Origin: Trichoplax adhaerens
Taxonomy: Eukaryota; Placozoa; Uniplacotomia; Trichoplacea; Trichoplacidae
Assembly (NCBI RefSeq): GCF_000150275.1
Contig: NW_002060944.1
Span: 3,917,080-3,981,079 of the forward strand
Reading direction: 5' to 3'
Length of the DNA stretch: 64,000 nucleotides
The notes below the pieces were generated by a model that saw only the letters and a program-made list of their open reading frames with translations, was not told where the DNA came from and did no database searches. Numbering within the stretch: the stretch's first letter is position 1; every line of letters begins with the position of its first letter. Positions 25,251 through 34,954 of this stretch are shown here, in pieces. The translations under genes were made by a program, and so were the position numbers.

Positions 25251-26179
25251 TTACCCACACTTGGTACAAGAATAGAAGACTGTTTGACCTTCATCAGCAG
25301 ATCTTGTTTGTTGAGTGTAATATGTCATACTGTTGTTGCCACATTTTTCGCATTTGCGTTCAATCTGTTGCCAAAAAAGGAAGAATCCCAACATGTTAGT
25401 ATCCACAAAATGTTGGACTAGTTATTATTCTATTACGAATTAAAAACATGATGATTGTCAACACACTTTACTAGCTATATCGGGTTAAGACTCTAGGGTC
25501 TGAATGCATCATTTCAGAGTCGATCTTGTTTCCTACCGACTAGGTGCCTATCCGCTATCATGGCTCATAGTGAAACTAATTGAGAGCTCAGTTTTAGTCG
25601 AATAAAATCGCTGTATCAGATAAGACTTATTTTTAAATGATTGCTCAATTGGATAAACATACGTCTAGGATAGCACTTATTTTCAATAAGAGATCGCTCA
25701 AATGGATCAGTATACGTATGAGACAGCACTTCTTTTCAAAGAGAGATAGCTTAACTTGATACGTATACCGTACTATGGGGTGTAACAGCCATTGCTCACT
25801 CAAGACCTTCAAAGTTAAAAGAAATGGAAGGATTGTACAGTAATAGAGTAAGTGCCATTTGTACCTATGAGTTGTGTCAACGATCAAGTGGATCTCTCCT
25901 ACTATTCCACTACAATAAAAGATCTGTTTGCATGGTAATTAGCGCTTTACTTACAATTGGACCTTTAGCATGCTGAGTATCATCCTTGATTTTTTGAACG
26001 CCTTTCGAGCGTATCGCATTAAAAGTGATGGTTGATTTTGTTTCTACACCAAGATAGCTATCAATGCTGATTTGGTTGTTGCAAACAATGCAATTAATAG
26101 TTTGAGCGCTGCTTGGGCTGGGCATAATACTACCACAGCGAGGGCAAAATCCGGTTTCACAAATAAATGCCTGGCTCAT
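25251..26179 (-). CDS. POLR1H: RNA polymerase I subunit RPA12 (ZNRD1)
   Basis: Small zinc-ribbon subunit of nuclear RNA polymerase I that acts in transcript cleavage. Exon 1 is 26179-25955 and exon 2 is 25364-25255; both junctions are in phase. Start chosen at the ATG giving MSQAFICETGFCPRCGS; a longer open frame begins with GTG. The N-terminal ribbon shows CPRCGSIMP then CIVCNNQ; the C-terminal ribbon shows CEKCG, the RSADEGQTVFY block with the catalytic D-E pair, and CTKC. The frame runs straight into TAA after CTKCG (stop at 25253-25251), giving 112 residues against about 126 in human, but a strong GTAAGT donor overlaps that stop, so a small last exon coding a short basic tail is likely downstream and was not found. 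Divergent from BUB3. Confidence 0.9.
25620..25770 (+). repeat. Three degenerate ~55 bp tandem units in the RPA12 intron
   Basis: Successive units share AG(C)ACTTATTTT, then GAGAT(C/A)GCT(C/T)AA, then GGAT(A/C)A(A/G)TATACGTA-like cores. No coding meaning is evident; an open minus-strand frame over it lies in the intron. Confidence 0.5.
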
Positions 26180-26197
26180 ACTCGTATTATTCACTAT

Positions 26198-26416
26198 TCA
26201 GGTGTGCAGACAAATCAATGATTGCCGGTCGACATGAATCAAAGAAAAATTCCAACGCTGTTGCTTAGCAAGCTTACACGAATGATCTTGCAGACTAACG
26301 ATCGAAATTAGCGATACAGCAGTATAAGAACATTTGAGGATCGGATTATCGATCGGATGAGAGGAAGTAGCAGCAGTTTTAATGAATGGAAGATGCTGTC
26401 TAGCCGAGTTCGCCAT
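26198..26416 (-). CDS. Small ATG open frame just upstream of RPA12 (possible uORF)
   Basis: 72 codons beginning ATGGCGAACTCG and ending TGA about 19 bases before the RPA12 ATG, on the same strand. The protein has no recognised domain. It could be an upstream open frame in the RPA12 leader or a chance frame. No splice sites needed. Confidence 0.2.
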   Translation of the reverse strand: MANSARQHLPFIKTAATSSHPIDNPILKCSYTAVSLISIVSLQDHSCKLAKQQRWNFSLIHVDRQSLICLHT

Positions 26417-26448
26417 AAATTACTTTGCATAGCTAGACTAGCGCTTTA

Positions 26449-26812
26449 TAGTACAGTGCTCGACTACAGTAGTACTGTACACCGTACACTGTACACTGTA
26501 CAGTACATTACTGTGTACTAGTGTACTGTATTGTAACCCCACTTGACGTACAGTACTGTACTGACGTCAACGTTTTACGATCTGCATACTGTAGTACAGT
26601 GTTCGACTACAGTAGTACTGTACACTGTACACTGTAGTTTTCTCGACCTTGCTTTGATTTCTACAGTACTGTACAGTACTGTAGTGAGTCAAGACTGTAC
26701 AGTACAGTACACTGTAATTTTCCTATTCTACGTACAGTACAGTACTGTACTGTACAGTACTGTACCGTACTGTGCTGTAGCATTGAATGGTCTTAGGACT
26801 GAAGTGTAGCGC
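26449..26812. repeat. GTACTGTAC palindrome array 1a
   Basis: Dense repeats of the self-complementary words GTACTGTAC / GTACAGTAC and their joins (for example TACAGTACTGTACAGTA), mixed with near-duplicates of a longer unit (TAGTACAGTG(C/T)TCGACTACAGTAG at 26450 and 26592). It reads the same on both strands at many centres, so it could fold into hairpins or cruciforms. It lies in the spacer between the divergent RPA12 and BUB3 genes. Confidence 0.85.
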
Positions 26813-26852
26813 CTGTTACAATAGTACTGTATAGACGAAATGAAATTCTTAC

Positions 26853-26921
26853 CGTGTTTAGTATGTGGCTGTGAGAGTATCCTGTCCAGATTGCCTTTTT
26901 CTACTAGTCGTTGAGTTATCC
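26853..26921 (-). other. Candidate exon in the RPA12-BUB3 spacer
   Basis: Read on the minus strand this block has acceptor CATTTTAG and donor GTAAGA, and one frame is open throughout, giving ITQRLVEKGNLDRILSQP. The peptide looks biological, but I do not recognise it and no partner exon was found. It might be a coding or leader exon of a transcript running towards RPA12. Confidence 0.25.
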
Positions 26922-27017
26922 TAAAATGAAAATATTAAGAAATGCTTCTTAAATGGACCGATACAGTATGTAAACGTTTCTTGTTTTTATCTCAGTAATA
27001 TCAAGCTCCATGATCAG

Positions 27018-27192
27018 CATACAGTACAGTACAGTACAGTACTGTAGAGCAGAGAGCTCTCTACAGTATTAAGTTAGTTATTTTAGTACTGTACACAAGT
27101 TCTGCCATGCTACAGTCTGTGACTACACAGTCTACAGTACTGTACTGTAGTGTGCAGTGTACTGTACTGTACACTGTACACTGTACAAGACT
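27018..27192. repeat. GTACTGTAC palindrome array 1b
   Basis: Second cluster of GTACAGTAC/GTACTGTAC words, about 200 bases from the BUB3 start. It includes (ACAGT)-type runs and the mirror centre AGAGAGCTCTCT at about 27051. Same repeat family as 26449-26812. Confidence 0.8.
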
Positions 27193-27399
27193 GTATACTG
27201 ACGTATGGACGTGCCGACATCAACCTTTTACGTTCTGTTAACCGCTAACGTAACGTCCTAACGATGGGCAGGGGGGTGCAGACCGAGCACGCTCAGTGGG
27301 CCAGTTGAGTATTGTACTGCTGTACATAGTAAACTGTTTGAGCTGGTTAGGTAGTCTTGACGCAAGTGGCGCTCGATAACCTGCTTGTGATAAAGAGAA

Positions 27400-29622
27400 A
27401 TGGAGGGAAATGGAGAATTTCTTTTAAAAGAATCACCGACTGATGGGATCTCTTCTTTGACATTCAGTTCAGCGACCGATAGCAATGCTCTGTTAGTATC
27501 GTCATGGGACAAAGTAAGTACCATTATCGATATTACATGAACTACAGGACTGTGGGATCAGGATGACAGTAGAAACAATAATAATAGAATGATCAAGGTT
27601 AGAAGAAAGATTTAGTTTAAAGTCAATGCTATTTCTTCATGCCTAGAGCGTTCGCTTATATGATGTGGACAGTAATAGCTTACAAGGCATCCATAATGCA
27701 AATATGCCTGTCTTGGATTGCTGCTTTTACGATAAATCGCGTGCATACAGCGGTGGATTGGATTGTAAAGTGATATGGTAATACTAGAGCAGTGAATATC
27801 AAATCGAGACGAGAATAACCATAATAACTTGCTTTTTCCTCATCTTACCAACTGATTTGCATAGTCTATTGACAATTGTATTTATGTTGGCAGCTACGAT
27901 TTCAACTCATCGTTTGAAAAAGTGATGGGCAAACATGAAGATGCTGTCAGATGTGTTGAATACTGCCCTGAAGTCGGTTAGTGATGCTCGTCACTATTCA
28001 CGTAGATCAATCAATCCAGATTCTATTTTGCAACACTTGATACTGTATTGTCCAATAAAATTGCCCATATAGCTTACTTAATGACATAATATCATTTCCT
28101 ACAAGTTGGTATTACTTCTCTGTAGAATAGCACACTATTTGTGTTATTAAATGCCTAGCAATCGTACAAGCGATAGACAGGAATCCCAAGATCATGTGTA
28201 GCTTAATCTCTTGCGATTGCCCTCTCTAGGAGTGATTATTTCTGGTAGCTGGGATAAAAATGTTAAGGTATGGGATCCTCGACATCAGCAGCCGGTTATT
28301 ACAGCTGCTAATCCAGAACGAGTAAGTTACCAAATTATTGCATTTCAATTTATGCAATAATTCCAACTTCTTAAGTTAATATATAACAAAAGTATGTAAT
28401 CTCTATAGGTTTACACAATGTCTTGTGTCGATGAAAAACTAATCGTTGGTACGGTAAGTTGATCTTGCTTTGCGTTCGTGGCTTGTCGCTTAACCAACTT
28501 ACTAAGATACTACAATAGTAGTATGTAAAAACTGAATAAAGTAGTACAGTAATGAAGAAACTTTGTTTAATCCTTAGGCTGCTCGCAAAGTATTGGTGTG
28601 GGATCTAAGAAATATGGTGAGACATTAGCCTAAGTAACTTCACGCATAACCAATTGGAACACTGTACAATGTAATAAATTGTACTCTATATCGATAGAAC
28701 TTTCCTCAACAACGACGAGAATCGAGCTTAAAGTATCAAACAAGATGTATACGTTGCTTTCCAAATAAGCAAGGTAAATGCCAGTTGAATTCCAATCCTT
28801 AGAAAACCGATATACCTCCGTAACGGCTGGACCTATTTTTAAACATGGCTACTTTTTATCCTTTCAGGATATGTACTAAGTTCAATAGAAGGACGGGTAG
28901 CGGTCGAATACTTCGATCCCAGTCCCGAAATTCAAAAAATGAAATATGCCTTCAAATGCCACAGAGTAAAGGATTCTGGAAATGAAATTATTCATCCAGT
29001 TAATGCAATATCATTTCATAATGGGTATAGTAAATATGCTTTAGATTTGCATGATCTATTTTTAGATCGTACTATTAGAATCATTTTTGCTGTAGAATAT
29101 GGATTGTAGTAGTTACTACTGTATAGAATTATTATTAAAAGATATTATTCTATGCTAGTTATAATACATTTGCAACTGGTGGATCTGACGGTTTCGTAAA
29201 CATTTGGGATGGATTTAACAAGAAACGATTATGCCAGGTAATACAGTATTTGATTAGGCTATTCTTGGTTTTTGTTTGTCCAATATTGAAAGCCATTAAA
29301 CACTATTGGAATGAACGCGTATATAATAATGCACTGCATCTTTTAACATGAAATTATTTTTCTCTCAGTTTCATCGATATCCAACTAGTATAGCATCATT
29401 ATCATTTAATGCCACCGGGACATTATTGGCCATCGCCTCATCATACTTATACGAAGAAGATAAAGACGAGTAAGTGTATTTGGGTCATTTTATACCTTTA
29501 TAATAACTATTGAAATTGTCCTTTAAAGAATGCAATAATATCTATTCAAAATTTTTAGGTCCCCTGCTCCAGATTCGATTTATATACGGCGGATATCAGA
29601 CGCAGAGTGTAAACCAAAATAA
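27400..29622 (+). CDS. BUB3: BUB3, mitotic checkpoint WD40 protein
   Basis: Seven-bladed WD40 protein that recruits BUB1 and BUBR1 to phosphorylated KNL1 at kinetochores and supports the spindle checkpoint. Eleven exons in agreeing phase: 27400-27513, 27647-27777, 27894-27976, 28230-28321, 28409-28453, 28578-28616, 28698-28773, 28868-29024, 29159-29237, 29369-29469, 29559-29622; 326 residues, the same size as the human protein. Signature blocks: DGISS at the N-terminus, [104 protein letters not shown]. Start is the first ATG before DGISS. Divergent from RPA12 and convergent with the rhodanese gene, whose stop is only 198 bases from this one. Confidence 0.97.
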
Positions 29623-29820
29623 TGTACTTTATTACAGCAATAGTCTCAATTGATTCATATGTATGATATAGTCCGATCAATTAGCTGGATGTTTTGGTTC
29701 AGGAATGCACTTGGCATCCTAATAAGTTAAAATGTCGAAAGCTGCTATCTTAGGTTCACTAGTAATTTTTTTCATCTCGTTGCTATAAAAAGGAACATTT
29801 CCAGAAACATTTATGCTGTA

Positions 29821-31241
29821 TCACTTTGCATTCAATTCTTCCACGTATTTTCGGTAACCATAAGGGTAATGACGCGCACTAAATATAAATATCAACAGTC
29901 CGTCAAGTACATTCTAGAGCCTCCAACAAAAAATAGATAGTACTTTTTTACCTATAGCCAAATTCCTTGACGTAATCGATAGCGCGACGGCTACGTTTAC
30001 CGGAACCACAATAGAAAACGATATTTTTATCAGTTTTCTTTGGTATAGTTGCGCCATACTTTTCACCAAATTCTTTCTCATCAAGTTGAAAAGCTTCTTT
30101 CATCTGATCAACTGATCATTTTGAGAAGGGTTTAGTTAGTAAACAGCAGTAATTGACGCAAACCTTGCAATATTTCTCATAACAAATAAAGCTTACTTGG
30201 TATATTCATAGAGCCCTCAATTTTGCCAATTTCTTGTATTTCTTTTGGGGTTCTTACGTCAAATAATTTTACTTCATCAATACCTAGTAGCCTTTGCAAT
30301 TCTTGGGCATTAATTTCCTCAGATACTAGTTCCGTATATTTACTAAATCCACCTGGGTAATAGCGAGCGCTGAAAAGAAAGTCAATATTGATTAGGAATT
30401 TTTAGTAGGTAGTACAGTAATGCGAGCCGCTGCTGAGTAGTAAAAAATTGGAAATGAAATGGATGATGCTCCTTGCTATTGTGAAGATATTCCATTTTGA
30501 TGCAGAAAATTTTAGACTTGAGTTAATGATGCATGACTACGCTGTAGTATAAAGAGTTCTATCTACAAAAAGAAGTGTATTCCCCTCTAAAAATTGAATT
30601 GCAATCAGGGCGAAATGGAAGGCTTAGTAATATAAACCGTTCTTCAATACTGAAATAACTAGTTCAACAGTCTAAAAAGGGTAGCAAATACACGATCAAC
30701 ATTCCTAAAGATATCATTGATTGCAGGACTCAGAATGAATAGTAACTTTCTGTATACGTCACATTCAGTATAATAATAATTCTAACTAACCGTTAATAAC
30801 TACAATTCACTACATCACATACTTGTTGAATCTCATCTCTTTAACAACGTTAACTGCACGCAGACTACGTTTTCCAGAGAGACAGTAGAAGACTATAAGA
30901 GTATCTTTGCCAGGCAGTGGTACACCATACTTCAACTTAAAGTCGCTGGGGCTACTTTGGAATGCGGTTCTTACTTCATCGACTATAAAACATAGAATCA
31001 GGCTACATTTGAGATTGATGTCATGGACAATTAGGGGGATTGTAAAAGTTGTTCACGTCATGAAGGGTATGTGGAGGAAAAGTAAGCAATAATAATTTTA
31101 AAATAATAACCAACTTGGTACATTAACGGAATCATCAAGGCCTCCAGATTCTTTTATTTCCTGCGGAGTTCGAACATCAAATAGAACAGCCTTTGCTGCA
31201 ATCATTGATTTTAGTTCTTCAAAGGTGATTTCGTTATCCAT
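29821..31241 (-). CDS. Double-rhodanese protein (sulfurtransferase-like)
   Basis: About 225 residues in five exons with agreeing phase: 31241-31115, 30982-30823, 30369-30197, 30111-29952, 29878-29821. Two complete rhodanese domains stand in tandem. Each has the FDVRTP(Q/K)EI strand-helix, a (V/I)FYC active-site loop with catalytic Cys (CLSGKRS in the first, CGSGKRS in the second) and an exit segment AR(Y/H)YPGG or AR(H)YPYG. The two halves share intron positions and phases, so one arose from the other by exon duplication. Each half resembles the single-domain TSTD/heat-shock-67B2 type, which transfers sulfane sulfur; substrate is unknown. Both catalytic cysteines are kept. Start is the ATG of MDNEITFEEL; codons upstream (KLVE) are open after an acceptor-like TTCAG, so a further 5' exon is possible. 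Confidence 0.92.
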
Positions 31242-31922
31242 TTCAACCAATTTCAACTGAAGATGATGATTAAAATGAAAGAGTTATATTATTGAACGGG
31301 TTCCATGAATACGAGTACACATATAATAGTGTAAACTGCAAGTATTTCTATCCAGCTAGTCACTTTGAATATTGATTGGTTATTTTATAAGCTGATTGAG
31401 TTATTCTCTATTCAATTTGAGATACTATTTATTTATTCACAGCAAAATTCTGAACTCCCTTACGAATAGAACGCGAGTCTTTTTTCAAGATTAGAAGATT
31501 AGGCTGCACTAATAATAATGATGTTTGTTTTACCAACGACTGTAGATTAATAAAGTCAAATAAAGAAATTGCAAGGTACATTAAGATACAACTGTTGCTA
31601 TATATACTGTAGTAGTAAAGTTAAAGTATAAAATTGGAGATGTGACTCCGACTTGCGAAAAATTCCAATGCAGTACATTACTGTCATTTGCTGGAATAAT
31701 GGCGTCCATCCATTTACAGCATCGCTTGAGTGAATCATACAGTTTGCAAATCGTGTATGCATTCTACAGGAATATTTAATCACGTATAGTGTACAGTGAG
31801 TAGCTCCTGTTGTTATATAGATGATAAATCATACTCTAAATTGGCAAACTCCATCTTAGCATTGAATTACATATTCCATTTGATAACGTGCTGGATGATA
31901 TCATTATTATTATTATTACAGT

Positions 31923-31945
31923 ATTTTTTTTTGGGGGGGGGGGGG
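31923..31945 (+). repeat. T9G13 homopolymer pair
   Basis: Nine T followed directly by thirteen G in otherwise AT-rich DNA. It may be a genuine slippage-prone tract or a sequencing/assembly effect. Confidence 0.8.
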
Positions 31946-32078
31946 TTTAATAACAGTCATTCACCAGTAAGTTATTATTAATCCTAATCCTATAGAAATG
32001 AATTTGTTAATGGACATTCAGCAGTTGGTTATTACTAGAAATGAATTGGACCTACCAATCCGCACCTGCCCTTGACTT

Positions 32079-32279
32079 GTGGTTTTAAAAAATTTTTGGA
32101 GCTCAAAGTGTGCGGTAAAACTTAGGTGGTTATCGCACGATACAAAACTTGTAGAATTAATTAATGAATTCGTTTTTGGTTGTTATGGAAATGCTGGTGC
32201 TATTCACTTGACCGCTGCAGCACGTAGTCCAATGTCTAATAGACAAGAGACCAGAAAGCTGCTATGCACGGTACAGTAA
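32079..32279 (+). mobile_element. Possible transposase-derived fragment (hAT-like RWLS motif), decayed
   Basis: The frame reads KLRWLSHDTKLVELIN, and the duplicate at 33246 reads KLRWLSHATKLVALIN. A conserved RWLS followed by a helix is seen in hAT-type transposases and the domesticated proteins related to them. The fragment starts without ATG, is about 65 codons long and has no zinc finger or catalytic block, so it would be a remnant carried by the duplicated element. Evidence is one motif in two copies only. Confidence 0.25.
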
Positions 32280-32930
32280 TGTTCAGTAATGTTCAGTATA
32301 AACTTACAGTATAGTACAGTACTACAGTACAGTATGAAACCACCATACCGTTCTCTTGTGTACAGTACAGTACTATGTAGTGTGTTTACAGTGCATAGTA
32401 CTGTGAATCATGTGATGAATACCGTACTGTACAGTGTACAGTACAGTATGTCTGTACAGTATGTACTGTACAGTACTGTACTGTCATCATTCCATTGCAA
32501 CCAATTCTGGTGTACTGTACTGTACAGTACTATGCAGTGTGTTTACAGTGCATAGTACTGTGAGTCATGTGATGAATACCGTATTGTATGTACTGTACAG
32601 TACAGTACTGTCATCATTCCATTGCAACCAACTCTCGTGTAATGACTAATGCTGCATTCTGCTGTGTCAAGTAATAGGGAGAAATATTGTAGATACCGTA
32701 GACGAATAGACAAGGGACGAGAAAACTGCTTTGCACAGTACAGTATGAAACCACCATACCGTTCTCTGGTATACTGTACTGTACAGTACAGTACTATGCA
32801 GTGTGCTTACAGTGCATAGTACTGTGGGTCAGATGATGAATACTGTACTGTATGTCTGTATGGACTGTCATCATTCCATTGCAACCAGCTCTCGTGTAAA
32901 AAAAGGCCATTGACTAGACCTGACATTACA

Positions 32931-32972
32931 ACACTCAGTAAATGAGTGTTGTAATCCTCATTTACTGAGTGT
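32931..32972. repeat. Perfect 16-bp inverted repeat
   Basis: ACACTCAGTAAATGAG (32931-32946) is followed after ten bases by its exact reverse complement CTCATTTACTGAGTGT (32957-32972). It lies in copy A of the duplicated element; copy B keeps only ACTGAGTGTTGTA near 33684. Confidence 0.85.
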
Positions 32973-34278
32973 TCTAAGCCGTTAAGACTGAATTCAATAT
33001 TGACGGATTGAACTTGGATTTGAATTGTCTTTGACGAAGGAGTATTATTGAAATGGGGACAGGATCGTATCCACTGTAGCCATCGTTACAAATGATCTAC
33101 TCACTCATAGCACATGATAGCACCAGTACTACATTATTTTAACGATGACCTTTTGTGAAAGGAATGTTGAGCTTTCCAAAATTGGCCATCCTATCAATCA
33201 GCACCTGCCCTGGACTAGTAGTTTTTTAATTTTTGGAGCTCAAAGTTGTCGGTAAAACTCAGGTGGCTATCGCACGCTACAAAACTTGTAGCATTAATCA
33301 ATTTATTTTGGGGTTGTTATGGGAATGCAGCAGCTATTCACATCACCGCTGCAGCACCTAAAGCAGTCCAATATCTAATGGTGTGCTCTGCTATGTCCAA
33401 TAATGAATTGATATACGTGTGTACAGTATAGTCATAGGGAGGAAAATTGTAGATACCGGAGACGATAGACAAGACACTAGAAAACTGCTTTGCACAGGAC
33501 ACCTAGAGTAGTCCAATGTCTAATGCCGTCCTCTGCTATGTCCAATAATTAAGGGATAATGAATTGATATACTGTACAGTATGTATGTACAGTACTGTAC
33601 AGTGTACAATCATTCCATTGCAACTAGTATGGTGTGCCTTCTCCTTGATTCGCCCCTGCAAAAAGGCCATTCACTCACTCATCTACTGAGTGTTGTACTG
33701 TAGAAGTCGTAAAGACTGAACTCAATATTTGACGGATTGAATTTGGATTTGAATTGTCTTTGACGAAGAAGTATGGTTGAAATGGGGACAGGATCGTATC
33801 CACAGTAGCCATGGTTGCAAATGATTGACTCACTTCTAGAACATGATACCGGTACTGGTTTACTTTTAACGATGACCTTTTGTGAAAGGAATGTTGAGCT
33901 TTCAATAGTTGGCCGTTATGTCATGCAGGGGCCATTAATAATAATAATAATAAATAAATAACGATGATAACGTTAACTGTATGACGCAATGAATGCATGC
34001 TTTTCAACTGCTTGGTCACGTTGCAGTCATTAGTATTGTCCTTTCTGACAGTGGAGGAGAAAAGGACCAAGCAGACCTGGCTCCACTATGAGCCATTAAT
34101 GAAGCATTGAGTAGGGGTGGGGACTGGTGCCGGATGTTACAGTACCATCGAAATTAATCAAGGCGTTTGCATTTGACGGTGTCGGCAAGCGTGAACATTA
34201 TTCGATCACGATCATACAAAAGACTCTACTCTGTCGACATGATTCAACACCTCACCTTGGGGAATGAATGGAGAAATC

Positions 34279-34370
34279 CAGTACAGTACAGTGCTTTGGA
34301 CTGTACTGTACTTGTACAGTGAATGCCCACTTGAGTTCAATGTATGTACTGTAAGCTACAGTACTGTACT
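34279..34370. repeat. GTACTGTAC palindrome cluster 3
   Basis: Short cluster of CAGTACAGTACAGT, ACTGTACTGTACTTGTACAGT and ACAGTACTGTACTGTA words, the last part of the palindrome family upstream of DDAH. Confidence 0.7.
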
Positions 34371-34954
34371 GTAATAGGGCACTGTTTGCAGATTGACACT
34401 GTTGGAAGATTGAAGCACGCGTTCTCCGTTGTACTGTATGATAGCGTTGTTAACTGGCAAACACCCCCGGGGTACTTGGTGTGTGTGTGAGGGTTAGTTT
34501 TAACCATTAAACTATCGGCTCGCTTTCAACTGCATTAACGGATTTAACCTGCTGTTTTTGCCCAACTGGGTAGGTTGGAATGGCTTCCATTTGCCAACTT
34601 TTCTTTATTGTTACTGTAGTTTAAGAATTAAATTGAATCTCAGATCAACATCGTCTTGAGTCGACGATACGATCCATCGTTTTCCAAGTTGGATTGATAC
34701 TCTTTTTTATTATTATTCTCCTTATAGGTTTGCGGAGGTTAGTCATTCCATTACGTTTACCTACGCTGTCCGATCCAAGCTAATCTTCCAATCGTAGCAG
34801 ACAGTCTTGCGGCAATCGGCTGGATACGCTTGTTGGTCTAGCCTTTTAATAAAGTAGAAAAATTAAAAAAGAGAGAGTCAAGAAAAAGCCATTTTTACCT
34901 TGTTGTTTTTGATTCTAGTTACAAATCACTTTGACCTCAACATTCATCATCATT

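Larger units (their letters stand above)
32060..33905 (+). repeat. Imperfect tandem duplication of a ~1 kb element with internal palindrome arrays
   Basis: Copy A is about 32060-33180 and copy B about 33190-33905. Shared blocks in the same order: GCACCTGCCCT(T/G)GACT (32070, 33201), GGAGCTCAAAG (32098, 33234), GCTGCAGCAC (32213, 33348), GACAAG...AGAAA(A/G)CTGC, GTCATCATTCCATTGCAACC-like segment, GACGGATTGAA(C/T)TTGGATTTG (33002, 33732), GGGGACAGGATCGTATCCAC, and AACGATGACCTTTTGTGAAA. GTACTGTAC palindromes fill 32266-32632, 32720-32872 and 33569-33609, and copy A has inner repeats of about 150 bases. No terminal repeat or target-site duplication was recognised. Confidence 0.75.
31242..34954. 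other. Repeat-rich spacer between rhodanese and DDAH genes
   Basis: No supported host gene. It holds a T9G13 homopolymer pair, a tandem duplication with palindrome arrays (32060-33905), a further array near 34279, and an inverted repeat CTGCTTGGTC / GACCAAGCAG (34008-34017 and 34065-34074). The last ~250 bases may be DDAH leader: an acceptor-like GATTCTAG ends at 34917. Confidence 0.5.

Noticed and set aside
25645-25887. 80-codon minus-strand frame
   Set aside because: It lies wholly within the RPA12 intron over a degenerate tandem repeat.
26180-26194. RPA12 start at GTG 26194
   Set aside because: ATG at 26179 is in frame and leaves the zinc-ribbon domain complete.
26543-26809. Open frames across the palindrome array (also 32289-32555 and 32434-32649)
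   Set aside because: They translate to repeated YSTVLYSTV-type peptides simply because the GTACTGTAC word lacks stops; no start context or domain.
34008-34074. CTGCTTGGTC / GACCAAGCAG inverted repeat as an RNA gene
   Set aside because: Only ten base pairs with a 47-base loop and no further structure or promoter element visible.
34931-34954. Longer DDAH start at TTG
   Set aside because: A good ATG follows eight codons later and the family begins close to it.
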